Positions 22,561-34,882 of a stretch of 64,000 nucleotides of DNA are shown here, one piece after another (the first letter of the stretch is position 1; each line of letters begins with the position of its first letter). The translations under genes were made by a program, and so were the position numbers. This DNA is from Diphasiastrum complanatum (taxonomy: Eukaryota; Streptophyta; Lycopodiopsida; Lycopodiales; Lycopodiaceae), in NCBI GenBank assembly GCA_029204225.1, contig CM055095.1, forward strand, positions 49,796,841 through 49,860,840, in the 5' to 3' direction. Under the pieces are notes generated by a model. It had not been told where the DNA came from and made no database searches. It saw nothing but the letters and a program-made list of their open reading frames with translations.

Positions 22561-24152
22561 CCGAACATGACTATGATGTGGTCATCGATTCAGGAGCAAC
22601 ATCTCACATAATCTACAACAAGAAGATCTTGATCAACTTTTGCGAACTTGTAAATGACAGAGCGGTGATTCTAGGCGATGGAAGCAAACACGATGTCAAA
22701 GGCATCGGCTTTCTACAACTACAAACATTGTCAAGCCAAGCAGAGCTGCCAGGAGCACTCTATGTGCCCTCACTCAGAAAAGATCTGCTATCTGTCTCCA
22801 AGATGACAGATCTAGGCATTCGAGTTTTGTTTGACGACAATACTTGTCGTATGATCGAGAAGATGACAAACAAGTTGCTGACGGTCGGATGTAGAGAAGG
22901 AAATCTCTACCAGGCCAAGATAATCAGCAACTTTGATAACATATTAAATGCTTCAGAAAACGAAGATCAGCTCTGGCATAGGAAATTGTATCATTTGAAC
23001 ATGCGGAGCCTGTACGACATGAGCACAAAGGCCATTGTCATAGGTCTCAAAATATCAAAGGCCGAGGCTGAGTTCTGCGAAGCTTTTCAGAAAGGCAAGC
23101 AACATCGGAGTCCATTTACACACGAAGGAAGAAGAGCCAAGGAAGTTCTTGAGCTTGTTCACTCTAATATATGTGGATCGATGAAAATAGATTTGCTCTC
23201 ATGTTCAAATATTTTCTAACATTCATAGATGATTATAGTCGAATGACCATGATCTACTACTTGAAAAAGAAATCCAAAGTATTTGATTCTTTCAAGAAGT
23301 TCGTGGCATTTGCAGAGCGACACACCTCGAAGAAGATACAGATCCTTAGATCTGACAATGGAGGTGAATACAAAAGCACAGAATTCTCAAGATTATGGGA
23401 AGAACAGGGGATCGAAAACCAGCTCACTCCTGCATTAACACCAAAATACAACGGTGTGGCAGAAAGAAAAAATAGAACGCTAGTCAAAAGAGCCAGATGC
23501 ATGATGGCACAGGCTCAATTGCCAGGCCAATTTTGGGCCGAAGCAATAGCTGCAACAATACATCTGTAGAACAAATCAACAACAACAACACTGGAGAACG
23601 AACCACCATACGAGATGTGGACAGGCAGAAAGCCTAATCTGTCATATGCACGAGTGTTTGAATGTGTAGCATACAAGCACACTCCAAAAGAAAAGAGAAG
23701 CAAGCTCGATGACAAATCCGAGCAAACAATCATGGTCGGGCTACTCGAATGGAACACATGTGTACAGACTCTACGATCCAACCACGAAAAAGGTTGTTTC
23801 AAACAGAGATGTGGAGTTCGACAAGTCCACATTCCCTAGACTGAAAGACGAAAGAGGCCATGAGATCTTCACACTGCTGCCTATTCAAGAGAGAGATCGA
23901 GGACAATCATCAACAGGACCCCAGACTCTAGAGTAGCAGGAAGCCGAGGATCGACCCCACGAACAAGAAATGTTTGAGCAGCGACGAAACAAACCTTGAA
24001 GGTCAACAAGACAAAGAAGACCTCCAGACTGCTATTCTGACAATCTTCAATGGAGCGAAGACATGCAGTTCGAGTACTACAATTTCATAAAAGAGCCAGT
24101 TACATACCAAGAAGCTATCCAGAGTCTAGAGGGAGAATTTTGGAAATAAGCA
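22561..24152 (+). pseudogene. Copia F protease, integrase and linker
   Basis: The protease has VVIDSGATSH (about 22,585), the aspartic triad that D lost, followed by ILGDGSKHDVKGIG. Integrase: LWHRKLYHLNMRSLYDM ... CEAFQKGKQ, where a zinc-binding Cys of the usual CxxC is Phe. Then FIDDYSRM, SDNGGEY and GVAERKNRT supply the DDE residues. A frame break occurs near 23,210 and a stop at 23,567. The linker (RVFECVAYKHTPKEK, GYSNGTHVYRLYDP) spans to 24,150 with shifts. Confidence 0.9.
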
Positions 24153-25675
24153 ATGTCAGAAGAGATCGAGTCGATTAGGCGAAACGAGACATGGACATTA
24201 GAGCCACTGCCAAAAAATAGAAATGTAGTCGACTGCAAATGGATGTACAAGAAGAAGCTGAAATCAGATGGCACCATTGGCCGCTACAAGGCAAGGCTTG
24301 TCGCAAAGGGCTACATGCAGAGATATGGTGTCGACTATTTCAACACATATTCGCCCATGGTCAAGATGACAAGCATAAGGCTGCTCCTTGCATACGCCAC
24401 ACAGTACAATCTGGAAATTCACCAGATTGACGTGAAAATAGCCTTTCTCCACGGAGATCTAGAGGAGAAAATTTTCATGAAGCAACCTAAAGGCTATGAA
24501 GACCCCGACAACAGACAATATGTCTGTCAATTGTAGAGATGCATCTACGGTCTAAAACAGGCATCACGAGCCTAGTACAAAAAGCTTGATGGTCTTCTGA
24601 AGTCCCTAGACTTCAATCCTACTCAACCAGACTGTAATGTCTACATCAAAAGAGTAGGAAAGGATTTGTGATACTGACCATTTTTGTGGATGATTCGTTG
24701 ATGATAGGAAATTCCTTGATATTAATCAAGGACACGAAGAGTCAGATTTCTGAAAACTACGAAATCACAGATCTTGGAGAAACAACAAAATGCCTAGGGC
24801 TGGAGATCAAAAGAGATCAAACAAATGGTGAAATGCACTTAAGTCAATTAGAGTACGCCAAAAAAGTGCTAAATTAGTACCACATGATGGGTTGTGAAAA
24901 GAAAGCCACACCAATGATAGCTGGAGCCAAGCTCACGAAACAGGATTGCCCAAAAATAGAAGAGAAAGAACAGAAGATGGCAGGTATACCCTACCAGAAC
25001 TCAATTGGTAGTCTAATGTACTTAGCAATTTGTACCAGACCCAATCTGGCCTTCTTTGTTTACGCATTGAGCCAATTCTGTTCCAATTCTGGTCTAGCAC
25101 ATTGGAAAATGGCCAAACGAATCCTACAGTATTTGAAGGGTACCCAGAATGTTGGATTAACCTACAGAGCTAGATATGAAACGAAAGGATTCGAGCTGCA
25201 TCACTACAGTGATGCGAGCTGGGCGAGCTGCAAAGATGACAGCAATTCCATAACTGGAGGCTGTACGATAGCGTGCGGAGCTGCAATCAACTGGATATGC
25301 AAAAAACAAACCTTGGTAGCTCAATCCTCTTGCGAAGCTGAGTATGTCATAGCCTCCAAAGTGACGAATGAAGTAGTGTGGCTGCAAATGATGCTGGAGG
25401 CAATCGGGATACCACAAGAGGGCCAAACACGATGATGATGGACTCTCAGAGTGTCATCTATCTGTCCCAGGATCCTGTCTTCCATTCAAAGACAAAGCAC
25501 ATTCCTCTGAAGTACCATCGTATTTGAGATTTGACCTCGAAAGGAGAGCTCCAGGTCCAGTTCATAAAATCAGAAAAATATATAATTACAGATCTCCTCA
25601 CGAAATTGCTCGACAAGCCACTCTTTACCAAGCAAAGAGAGGCAATTGGATTAAACAAACAAAGCTGCAAGGTTC
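24153..25675 (+). pseudogene. Copia F reverse transcriptase and RNase H
   Basis: RT: MSEEIESIRRNETWTLEPLP, KARLVAKGYMQ, HQIDVKIAFLHGDLEE. A TAG follows at 24,534, then YGLKQASRA (TAG for Trp), and catalytic FVDD near 24,687. ENYEITDLGETTKCLGLEI and the RNase H segments IGSLMYLAICTRP, YSDASWASC and AQSSCEAEYV follow. A frame change at about 25,430 leads to DSQS, ADLLTKLLDKPLF-like sequence and the polypurine tract AAGAGGGAG (25,676-25,684). Stops and shifts are few but sufficient to inactivate. Confidence 0.9.
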
Positions 25676-25684
25676 AAGAGGGAG

Positions 25685-26475
25685 TGTCAGAAATGGTGAA
25701 CTCCTGCAACTTTGTCGCAGCACAAACAAAACACGAAGGTCGAACAATTTGCGACAGTCAACGTGTCTTTGACTCGAAGCACGAACAATTCGCGAATCAA
25801 TTGCAAATCGCAAACACACCTCCAGGACCACAAAGCCGAAAAAGGGACATGAAACAAAAACTACGAAAAGAACGAAAGCAAACGGGAGAATACGAAAAAG
25901 ACGAAGGGAAAATCTTTCGCGCTTCCAACTGGCAGCTCAATGGGATTCACGCCCAGCTGAAACGAGTAGCAAAGACACAGACTAACTAACTAGTTGATTA
26001 GCGTTAACTAGTGATGTAATTCTATGTTTAGCTGTCTTGTAAACTCCACATAGTGGAGGTATAAACAATCCTCTCTGGATCATAATGTAAGAAGTGAATA
26101 CAAAGATTTGTAAGAGACAGAGAGAGACATAGTGAATAGAGTAAGAGAGAAAAGACGCCATAGTTGTGCATGAAAGTCTGCCAACGAGCAAAACACAGCG
26201 AAAGAGTAGAATGTCATTCCGCCAACAAGTGTGATACTGACGAATTCACTCTAAACTAAAACTAATAATTCAGTCACTCTATTTTCGTGCATCCTGTCTT
26301 GTGCTGTTTATCATGATTGCTAGAATAGAATATGTTCTGTGATGCATAGTCGAGTGTCTGAGATCCTGTAAGGACTTCTGCACAAAAGAAAATTAAAAGA
26401 CAGAAAATTGTTCGTGATAAAGAAGACGAAGTGAGGACGAACACGAATCAGTCCCACGCACGCGCTCCCGCGACA
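25685..26475 (+). repeat. 3' LTR of copia F
   Basis: TGTCAGAAATGGTG ... GCTCCCGCGACA, 791 bp, aligned base for base with 20,796-21,583 apart from scattered changes. It is followed by the target duplication ATCTT. Confidence 0.92.
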
Positions 26476-27595
26476 ATCTTTTCGATCATCACAACAAGAT
26501 CTAGCAAGATCTGATAAGATCCAACAGCATCTGACAAGATACAAGTGAGATCTAGATCCAGATAGGATCAACAGGGAAGCAAATCATCAGATTACATCAA
26601 TCAGCCTCCATTCTTGCAAATCAGAGACAATTACCTCAAGAAAACATAGCAAAATAAAGGCAAAAATCACTTAAACTGATAGATCAGCTACCAAATGTCC
26701 ATCAAAAGTCCTAGAGAACTCCCCATAGTCAGATTTGACCTGGATGCAATAGTGTACCAGTCTGCAAGAGTTAAGGATCAGAGAATCTCAAGATCTCATC
26801 AAAAAACACTGAAAAAGAGCATTTTTTCCATGATTTTTTGGGATCCCTTGGGAGTTAGCTCTTGAAACTTTGACAATCACCAAATATGACTCAGATGCAT
26901 CTATGAAAATCTCTACGAGAGTTACTGATGGAAAAATCATCAAATTTGAGTGGCTGCAAGGGTTTAGGAAGGCAAAATCTTTGGAATCTTTGTAGAGCAT
27001 CAAGATCAACAAACCAACTTTGTAGAGGGCATAAATAGATTCAGAGTAGTAAAATTAGCCTGCCTATATGGTCTGATCTTGAAATCCATTATATGGAGCA
27101 AGTTGTGTGAGAGATCATCTCCTGCGAGAGTTAAACCCTCTTAGTCAGTCTAAACCCTCGCGGAACCTTCACAGGGTAGTCAAATCACCTTTTTCTTCGT
27201 AGACTTTTCTGAGGTCATAGAATACTATGAAGAAGGTCCCTGCAAAATTTTGGTCGGAATTGAGCTGGGGAAAGTACATTTCACCTAATACGCACTCTAA
27301 ATTATGCTATATAAGGGCAGAATTTGAGTCATTTGTCACTTCACTTAGCAAAGCTCTATCGAATTTTCATCCAAAACTTCCAAGTTATCCGATTGCGACC
27401 AAACTTCCCACAAGCTTTCATATGCACTCAGAACTATCAAATCCATGCTCAGTACTACCATTATCAACTTTATCCTCACAATTTCAACATTTTTTTTAAT
27501 TTTCAACTCTTTTTACTATTTTAATTGTCTTTTTCATTTTTACGTGCCTTTCTACCTTTTTTCTACGTTAACAGACCACACCTCCATCCGCTAAC
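26476..27595 (+). repeat. Gypsy E 3' LTR/promoter-like region
   Basis: Continuation of gypsy E after the copia F insertion. It begins with an AAGATCT-rich stretch (26,476-26,570). It then carries CTACGAGAG/GCGAGAGTT and GGGTTTAG motifs (26,910-27,150), a TATA box CTATATAAGG at 27,307-27,316, and a T-rich leader. It aligns with the end of gypsy C's 3' region (12,590-12,720). No protein is seen. Exact LTR ends are not definable, and no primer-binding site with the usual TGG start was found between the TATA box and the ATG at 27,596. Confidence 0.55.
27307..27316 (+). promoter_or_regulatory. TATA box of gypsy LTR-like region
   Basis: CTATATAAGG, followed about 60 bases later by a block conserved with gypsy C (TTGCGACCAAA). 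It is the best core-promoter match in this element. Confidence 0.55.
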
Positions 27596-30500
27596 ATGAC
27601 TTCCTCATCTTCTACTGATGAAATCGGCACCAAGTAGGTCATCCAACGTGAGATACCTTCGGCCAACCTGATTTAGGCCCTGCCATCTAATTCTTTGATC
27701 CAACCTTGGCTTCAGACAGCTGGCCCTCTTCTTGCAGCAATGGGCTTTTACCCGGCGCTATTTTTCTCTGACATCAACATGGGCTAGCTCTCCATGCTTA
27801 CACCACGTGGGACATGCCGAAGTCAGTTTTCACACTCTGTACCAAGGTATCAATTACAAGGTATGAATAAACACTAACTCCATGGTCACCGTCGGCACAG
27901 TGTCCGGTGATCGCCAACCGATTTTTCATCGCCAAGCAAAAAACATCATCAAACCTTACGTAACCAAGACTGCCCCTGAGATCCCAGTCTAGACTAATAA
28001 TAGGTATCTGATAGAGGCTATCAATAATTCCATAATTCAAGCAGCTGCCTATCTATTGAACAACTTTTTGATTGTTTCAACTTTTCGCAAGGACCGCATA
28101 CAGTCCACGCTGCTCAACCATATTGTGAAATCCTTCATGGAGTTTTCTAGCCCCACAGTAGCGCCATATGATTGGCATACTTTTCTTTTGCATGAACTCG
28201 CCATTGTCATCAAAATTGTATCACAGCAGGGCCCATGCTGTGTAACTTTGCCTGCGCGCTTCTCGAGGAGAAGGTGCGCGGATTTAACCAATCCTCTATT
28301 GTTTCTGCCACCGTCCCTCACTCTACACTGTACCCGCCTTCTGATGCTTCCACCTCCCATCAACCCACAATTATTGACACAATGGCCAGCAAGTAAATGC
28401 GTGGTGCAGCCCCCTCCTCATCTAGTCCTCTTATCACCACACGCCACCCCCACTTCCTCTACCACAACCTCTTCTTCTTCTCAACCCACCACCTCCACTA
28501 CCACATCCACCCCTCGTCTTCCTATTCTGACGGCCTCTAACTCTATTCCCGCCTCTTCCACTACTTCCATCACTATCGCTTCATCCATCTCCCCTGCTTA
28601 TGCTTCTACCCCCCTTCTCCAGATCAACCCCCTCGATTCACAACTCTCTCCCGACACCTTGGCTTGGATGAACCTCCTCCATCATTCACTCCTCACCAAG
28701 TTTCTTCACCTCCCACATCTCCATCCATCCTTCCTTCACACCACTCTCCAATTCCCTTTTGTTCCTCCCATTCCTTTTTTTGAATAATTTATTCTTACCC
28801 CAATCCCCACTTTTGTTATTCCTCTCACCTCCCACATCTCCAATGAAGGTTGCCGAGGGTGACAAACCGTTGTCTGATGACGCATTTGTACAAACAAAGT
28901 TTACATCTTCGTTTGATCATGCTGCCCCACTGCACCTAACGGCCTGAAGTCTCCTGAGAAGCTGACTGAAGATCATGACGATATAGTACATGTCGTCGGG
29001 GCCACCTCACAACAAGCCCCTACTAGCACCACCGTACTAGTCGGTCCTACAGATATTTCTACGACCTACCAAATCTTGGGTACCTATGTTTAGGAGGAGA
29101 TAGCTGCAAAAGCGAAACTGGATGACGGTGTATTGGAATTGGCAACGAACAACACCCAGCTGCAGGCAGACATCAACCAACTATAGCAAAATCTGTTGAT
29201 TACCCAACAACATGAACAAGCAGAAAAAACTGCGGTGTAGAAGCTTAAGAAACATGAAGCAGATCTCCAAGGGTACGTCACGGCCCTTTCCAAATCTACC
29301 ACAGATGCTTAGAGCAAGGGTTAGGAGATCCAACAGCAACTCACGCAACATCTCACTCCACTCCAGGCACAAATCACAATGCTAGGAATAGAAAATATAT
29401 GTCTGGAAGCAGAGGTCACGACATTACAAGCAGAAAAGATGGCTTGGCTGGCACAACCTGCACCTACCAACAAACCCCTCAGCTAAGCCGAGGTGGATCT
29501 ACTCAGCAAGCAAGTGCAGATTTATATTGACACATTCGCCAAGTACCAGGTTGAGTTCGCCAATTATCAACACGGGGCAATGCAAGAATTGGCACAAGCA
29601 AAAAGTGTCTTGAAGGCATGCTAGAAACACATGGAGCAGCAACCTCAACCAGCCCCTGTGGTAATTCCACCGTCACCTGAAAGACCTTGCCAGCTCCAGT
29701 TCCAGCCAAGAGAAGGACAAACAAGCAAAAGGACCACCAACACAGGATCAAGGCTCAAATGTAGCCGATGTCGTTGCCTAGGACCTGAGCCAAGATACAA
29801 ATCTGAGCCAAATCCAAGGGGAGCACCAAGCCTCCACATCTCCCAGCTCAAGATCCAGATTTTTCAGTTGTGCTTTTCGTCGACCGAAGTCTGTGGAAGA
29901 GAAAATCAATGAGTTCCTAGCCAAACATCCCCACGAGTCCTCACGAGGCGGCTGACAAATATCACTTTCAATGCAAACCATAAAAGACAACGAGCTGCAA
30001 GTTCTTCCAACCCTCCAACCACAGCCAGAGTGGCACAAGCAGCTGTTTGAGCGGGACCCTGTGGCCATCAGGGCTTATGTGACTAGTCCACGACAATTAC
30101 AGGTGAACACACATTTCCTCCCATGCATGCGCTGACCTAAATAGGCAGAATGCGGCACTCCCCTGGACCAGATCACCATACAGAATTGCAATTGGCCAAA
30201 TATTTCTTCAAAACATGGCTGGAATACAGTTGTAGATGCCAGAAGGGCTCTCACCCAGTTTTCAGTAAGTATTTCAATTGTCCTGATCCCACAATCTGCG
30301 CAGCAACCACTTACACCCGAGACTTAGAATATTTAATGGTCATTGAAACTAAGTGGTACAATTTCCTCATGCCCATATTCTTTGATCCGAATAAAGTGCT
30401 AGCCTCTGATAAAATTAAAGATCAGCTACTAATAGCACAGGTCTACTACCGAGCAGCACTCCTTGGCAATCCTTAGACGCGAAGATTACAAGCGTGGATC

Positions 30501-30723
30501 GACCAAAACTAGTTAACAGACGTCCACAAGTCCCTTTTCATGCCCAAGGACTTGAAGAATATCGACAGAATCGCATTTATGGAAGATGTTACAGGATACC
30601 TCATCCACCAATGACAAGCAAAGAAGACTTTATATTGAACCGGCAGAGTGCCGAGGGACCAACACTACTTCAAGTCATGGGTCCTGTTGGGGAGTATTCC
30701 CAACACACTCTAAATAGATAAAA
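27596..30723 (+). pseudogene. Gypsy-type long ORF/gag-like region, decayed
   Basis: Opens with MTSSSSTDEIG, related to the start after gypsy C (MSSTDTSQ). It contains IQAAAYLLNNFLIVSTFRKD (about 28,040), then a Ser/Thr/Pro-rich segment (28,380-28,760). A long Gln/Leu/Ala-rich coiled-coil-like part (about 29,100-29,640) follows, with many TAG stops where CAG or AAG is expected. A basic segment and a region with DPVAIRAYVTSP and LAKYFFKTWLEYS (30,050-30,480) come last. I do not recognise a specific domain. Position behind a gypsy promoter suggests an N-terminal gag extension or ORF1. It is non-functional. Confidence 0.55.
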
Positions 30724-31815
30724 TCAAAAAATAAATAAGCATAAAGTGTTGTGAGGGTCGTGGCATCTTTCGTGTATAAGCCCATGGCCCAATGAGCACG
30801 CAAGTCAATTTGTAAATAGAATAAAAGACTTGGGCCTTATTGTTAATTAAATAAAACTTGAGGCCACAATGTCAAGTTAATAAACTTAGTCTAAAACTTT
30901 CAAAGTTAAGTCCAAATTGAAACTCACATGTATCATGTGATTTCTAATGTACTTTTTAAGACCCTTGGATTAGATTGGGCCCGAGATGGATGGTTAAGTG
31001 TAGTGCACATATTCTTAGAAGTAGCCAATAGGATTTTTGGGACAAGGGCCTTCCTCATTGATAAAAAGACACCTCTTGTACCATATTTGCATGCTTAATG
31101 AGAAGGAGAAAACTCTACCATTTTTGGAAGAGAAGCATCCTCATTTGCTATTCAATGCTTGCTATTGCTATTGTTGCTATCCATTTGCTTCAAGTTCCTA
31201 CTTTCTTGGTTTCATTAGTTTGTGTTGCTCCTTTAGCAAGTAAAATGAGCAAGTGAGCTAACCTCCACCGTCTCTCTCTCTCTTTCTCTACTTCCATCAA
31301 ACTCTCTCCCTCTCTCTCTCTTTTCACTACAAATCATGATGTATGCTAAATTAGTGTAGGGGGTGTGTAGTGTTAAAGGTTGTAGACTTGTTAGTGTAAA
31401 GGGTAGAAAGCAACTAAAAGTAGCATCTTAGCATAGTTAGGCTCCTATCCAAGTGTTCTAACCCTCTTTGATAGGCAAAAGGGCTGTTCACCGACTAAAT
31501 CTACACCCTACATACAAGGTGCGAGATATGCTTCAAGGAGCCTTTTCCAGTTGTTGGCCCTTCGCATCTTCAACATCGCAGATCTTTTGATGGGTTTTTG
31601 CAACTGTACGGACAAAATGGGACTACAATTGGTTGTGCGTTGTGGATTGCAAGCGGATTGGACTGAACGTTGGGTGCATATTTCCAAGGAAGCATGTCGT
31701 GTACCATCTTTCCAGCCTCGCTAGATTAACAAATGACGTTGAGGACAAGCGATGGTAGGTTCGGTACAAGGGAATCTGATCCACGATGGCCGGTGTTTTG
31801 AAGGCTTTATTTGGG
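30685..31815 (+). repeat. LTR-like sequence beginning TGTTGGG...CCCAACA
   Basis: Starts with a 7-bp inverted repeat (TGTTGGG then CCCAACA at 30,685-30,705), as some plant LTRs do. It contains CT-rich microsatellite tracts at about 31,270-31,325. Its end is not clear (a GGGAACACA near 31,815 is a candidate), and no matching target duplication or primer-binding site was found. It could be a solo LTR or an LTR of a truncated element. Confidence 0.35.
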
Positions 31816-32443
31816 AACACAATTTCCTATTGAGTGGGTAATTGAAAAGGTTTCTCCTATAAAGATTCCCTCAAAAACTCTAAAAAATCAGAATATTAAA
31901 AATAAAATCACATTTTTGCATAAAATTATTTTTTGAAGGGTAAGATTTTTGAGATTTTTAAATCTTCAAATTGCACATACCATATTTTCAAAAATACATT
32001 AGTTAGAAACTATAAAATTATGTCCATTGCAAATTTCATATAGTTTTTAAAAATATCACAAACAAAAAGGAGCTCAAAATTTATATAGCTAATGTAATTT
32101 TCATTGAGATTTTGTTATATGTACTTGAATAACTCAATAAAATTTTCATATTTCAATTGTCATCTAAATATTGTCATCTAGATATTTTCAATACTTTATA
32201 ATGATGTTTTAGTTTGCATAAAAAGTATCCAATAAAACGTTTTCATAACAAAGTTAATTTAACAAATTGCATAGTCTTAGTGCACAAAACAGAACTTTCT
32301 ATAAATCTAAGAATAAGCTCATGAAGCATAATATCTCAAGTGTATCTTTGTGAATCTCACATAGAGAAATCTTGATTTCAAAATTTGGCACTTGCCAGTA
32401 AAACATAAGTATCCATATAGACCAAAGGTATGTAATAAAAGTA
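31816..32443. other. No gene seen; very AT-rich
   Basis: Runs of A and T with no coding frame or repeat I can name. Confidence 0.5.
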
Positions 32444-32800
32444 TCAGGCAATATCCAACAACATATCGGGCAATGCCTTCTCGACTGATTGAGAGGCTTG
32501 TCCCTCTTCAAAGACATTATTAGCCCTCTCAGTGACATCTTGAGAGGGCTCAATAATATCATCTCTCAATCCAACTAACTCTTCTTCTTCATTTAGAAGT
32601 GGGGGAACCGGTTCCGATGAGACACTTTGGAACCTTTCACTATTGTTGACTGCTCGAGCACCAACTTCCTGATCTTCATCTAGAAGTTCTCGAATTGCAG
32701 CCACTCTCATCTCAATATAGGTTGCCTGGACTTCATCAACTTCAACAGCTAGGCAATTAATTCCCAGTGTTTTTCTTGAGGGCACAACATGTGGTAGTAC
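32444..32800 (-). CDS. Unrecognised exon-like reading frame
   Basis: On the minus strand an open frame of about 118 codons starts after TTTCAAATGTAG, a plausible 3' splice site at 32,801-32,802. It runs VLPHVVPSRKTLGINCLAVE ... to SVEKALPDMLLDIA and a TGA at 32,444. Its composition is protein-like: a basic start, amphipathic RVAAIRELLDEDQE, then a long acidic part (NEEEELVGLRDDIIEPSQ). I do not recognise a family. It may be a last exon of a host gene, a host fragment captured by a transposon, or a copia linker (copia M lies just upstream). No other exon was identified nearby. Confidence 0.4.
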   Translation of the reverse strand, partial: VLPHVVPSRKTLGINCLAVEVDEVQATYIEMRVAAIRELLDEDQEVGARAVNNSERFQSVSSEPVPPLLNEEEELVGLRDDIIEPSQDVTERANNVFEEGQASQSVEKALPDMLLDIA

Positions 32801-33557
32801 CTACATTTGAAAGCAAATAAGAGAATAAGTTATTTAAGTAAATCAAAATAAAATTTTAAAGTTAATAATTAATCATAAAAACTAATTGTAAGCAAAGAAA
32901 CACATCTTAAACATGTTCCTGCAATGAAATTCGGTACTATAATTAAAGAATCATGACCAAAAAATTTAACTAATCCTATGAATGAGATCTATACTATCTA
33001 GAATATCTTTCACACGTGCCAACATGGATTCACGCATGTGTACAACTTTACATGGTTTAATCAAGATTTGCCAATCTTGACAATTTCTCACACTCCACAA
33101 ATTTAGCTTGATCTTTCTACAACTCTATTTGTTTGATGAATGAATACTTTAAAAGTGTCTTAAAAATTCTAGCTACAAACAAGGAACTTTTGAGACTCCA
33201 ACAGAGAATGATGTCCATGAAGGTTCTTTCACCACCTCTTAAAGGATCCCTCACAAGATGTTCCATTCATGTGTCACTTCAAAAACTATATACCATGCCA
33301 AGCTATGAATTCCAAGGCATTTTGTGCACTTGATGATATATCTATTAAGCTATTAAGTGCATAAATAATGTTGCCAAATCCAACTTGCCTTGCTTAACTC
33401 CTATGATAGAGCATTATTAGCTCCCAAACCAATTCTAGCTTAGAATTGTCAAAACTTCTGCCATCATCTTCATGAAAAAGGAGATTATTAACATATAATA
33501 CAAGAATGAATACTGATCCATAATTAAACATAAGGATATGTCATGGATCATGCTCTC
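32801..33557. other. No clear gene; possible copia B-type LTR scrap
   Basis: AT-rich. TTTCACACGTGCCAACATGG at about 33,007 followed by CACGCATGTG resembles the CACACGTG units of the copia B LTR. No coding frame can be supported. Confidence 0.35.
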
Positions 33558-34064
33558 TCAAAATGGATTTAAGAGAATAAAGGAGGATTTGAGTTGAATA
33601 TGCCAAGATCTTGGTTCTACCTTCACAGTCTTGATGATCTCTCCATGATTATGCCAATCTTTTGTCTTCAAGAACCTTTGCTCACATAAAACAACATCAA
33701 ATGGATTGATGAATGCATGAGAGATCTCACTCTCCTCACCTTTCCTCCCTTTTCCAATGAACTTGAGCCTTGATGGCTCCATCTTGTTACTCAAGGTTTT
33801 TCTTGGAGTGCTTGATTCTTGAGCTAGCTCCTCCACTTGACTTGACTCCAAGCCATCAAAGAGTTGAATAAGATGTTGATCCATACATGCTTCTTCAAGT
33901 TTGCAGTTCTTCCACTCATGAAAGACCATATTTCCACCATTGACAGCTTCTTTGGTGGAAAATATGTAGATTCTACAATATCTACTTGAAGAGCAACAAA
34001 CCACCATTACTCCTATCATTGATGTAGGATTTGCTTTAGTCCTTAAATTGAAATGATCATGCAC
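33558..34064 (-). pseudogene. Copia M integrase-RT linker remnant
   Basis: The minus-strand frame contains FSTKEAVNGGNMVFHEWKNC and the acidic segment EACMDQHLIQLFDGLESSQVEE, in the style of the copia linker ('...RDVVFDE...') between integrase and RT. The start and the end (DWHNHGEIIKTVKVEP) are not recognised. It lies downstream of the protease-integrase scrap on the same strand, consistent with one decayed copia element. No RT follows. Confidence 0.5.
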
Positions 34065-34552
34065 AAAGCATGTGGACCTCTAGTCACTTAAATAAAGTTA
34101 AAGGCCTCCTCATGCTAAAGGGCTGGATTCTGCGTTCATTGGAGAGACTTAAAAAACAACCTCTCCAACATTGTACGGTGTGTAAATCTTCTCTTTGTTA
34201 ATCTATCCCTTGCTTACTTTAAAAAAAAAAGAAGCCTGTGGACCCAAAGAATTCCAAAAAAAATGATGTTTCATCTTTTATAATACTATTCAAACTATTA
34301 CAAAAAATTTTATCCAATGAAATTGCTTTATCAACAACAAATGTAGATTGGAGAAACAAGTCACTTCATGTCTACTAATACTATCCAAGAATGATTCAAA
34401 GATAGTAGACTCTCCAATGCTCTTCACCCTTGCAAGATGCACATTTGAATGGAAAAATTGCATGCAATTTGATGACTTGGACTTTTCCTTTGAGGTCCTC
34501 CTTGGAGCTCAAGAGTTTTGAGATTGATCCTCAAAATCTTTTTATGTTTGAT

Positions 34553-34882
34553 TCATCTCCTCAATCCTTGCAATCTTCTTGTCACCAAAATTGTTAGTTT
34601 CACTCTCAATAGCAGCATAAGCCTCCAATTTAAAAAATCTCCCTTATTTAAATCCTCTTGCAATGCATTTTTCTTCATCATGATAGAACAAACCCCATCC
34701 TCAAAGTTGACATTTAAGCCACTATCCTTTAGTTGAGCAACACTTATCAAATTCCTTGTCATTGATGGAACATAAAAGACATTGTCTAGATACATAATTT
34801 TAAAAGATTCAAGAACACTTAGATTGGGAACTAACTCTCGCAAGCTCTTTTGTGTCCTTGTCTCAAGGAGATGGAACTTCAT
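34553..34882 (-). pseudogene. Copia M protease-integrase junction remnant
   Basis: The minus-strand frame includes MYLDNVFYVPSMTRNLISVA and QLKDSGLNVNFEDGVCSI, the conserved segment between protease and the integrase zinc-binding domain of Ty1/copia Pol. The active sites on either side are missing or out of frame. Confidence 0.8.

Larger units (their letters stand above)
20796..26475 (+). mobile_element. Copia F, structurally complete LTR retrotransposon
   Basis: A 5,680-bp Ty1/copia element with both LTRs, primer-binding site, gag, protease, integrase, RT, RNase H and polypurine tract. It is flanked by the 5-bp target duplication ATCTT (20,791-20,795 and 26,476-26,480). It is the youngest-looking copia here: LTRs of 788 and 791 bp with TG...CA ends and few differences. 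It sits in the 3' region of gypsy E, 40 bases after the integrase stop. Coding frames carry several stops and indels, so it is probably not autonomous now. D and K are relatives. Confidence 0.93.

Noticed and set aside
28056-28787. 243-codon open frame rich in Ser, Thr, Pro and Leu
   Set aside because: Low-complexity coding inside a decayed gypsy region; no recognisable host protein, so it was folded into the gypsy remnant.
30685-31815. Full solo LTR with target duplication
   Set aside because: The start looks LTR-like, but no matching 5-base duplication or defined end was found, so it is kept only as LTR-like.
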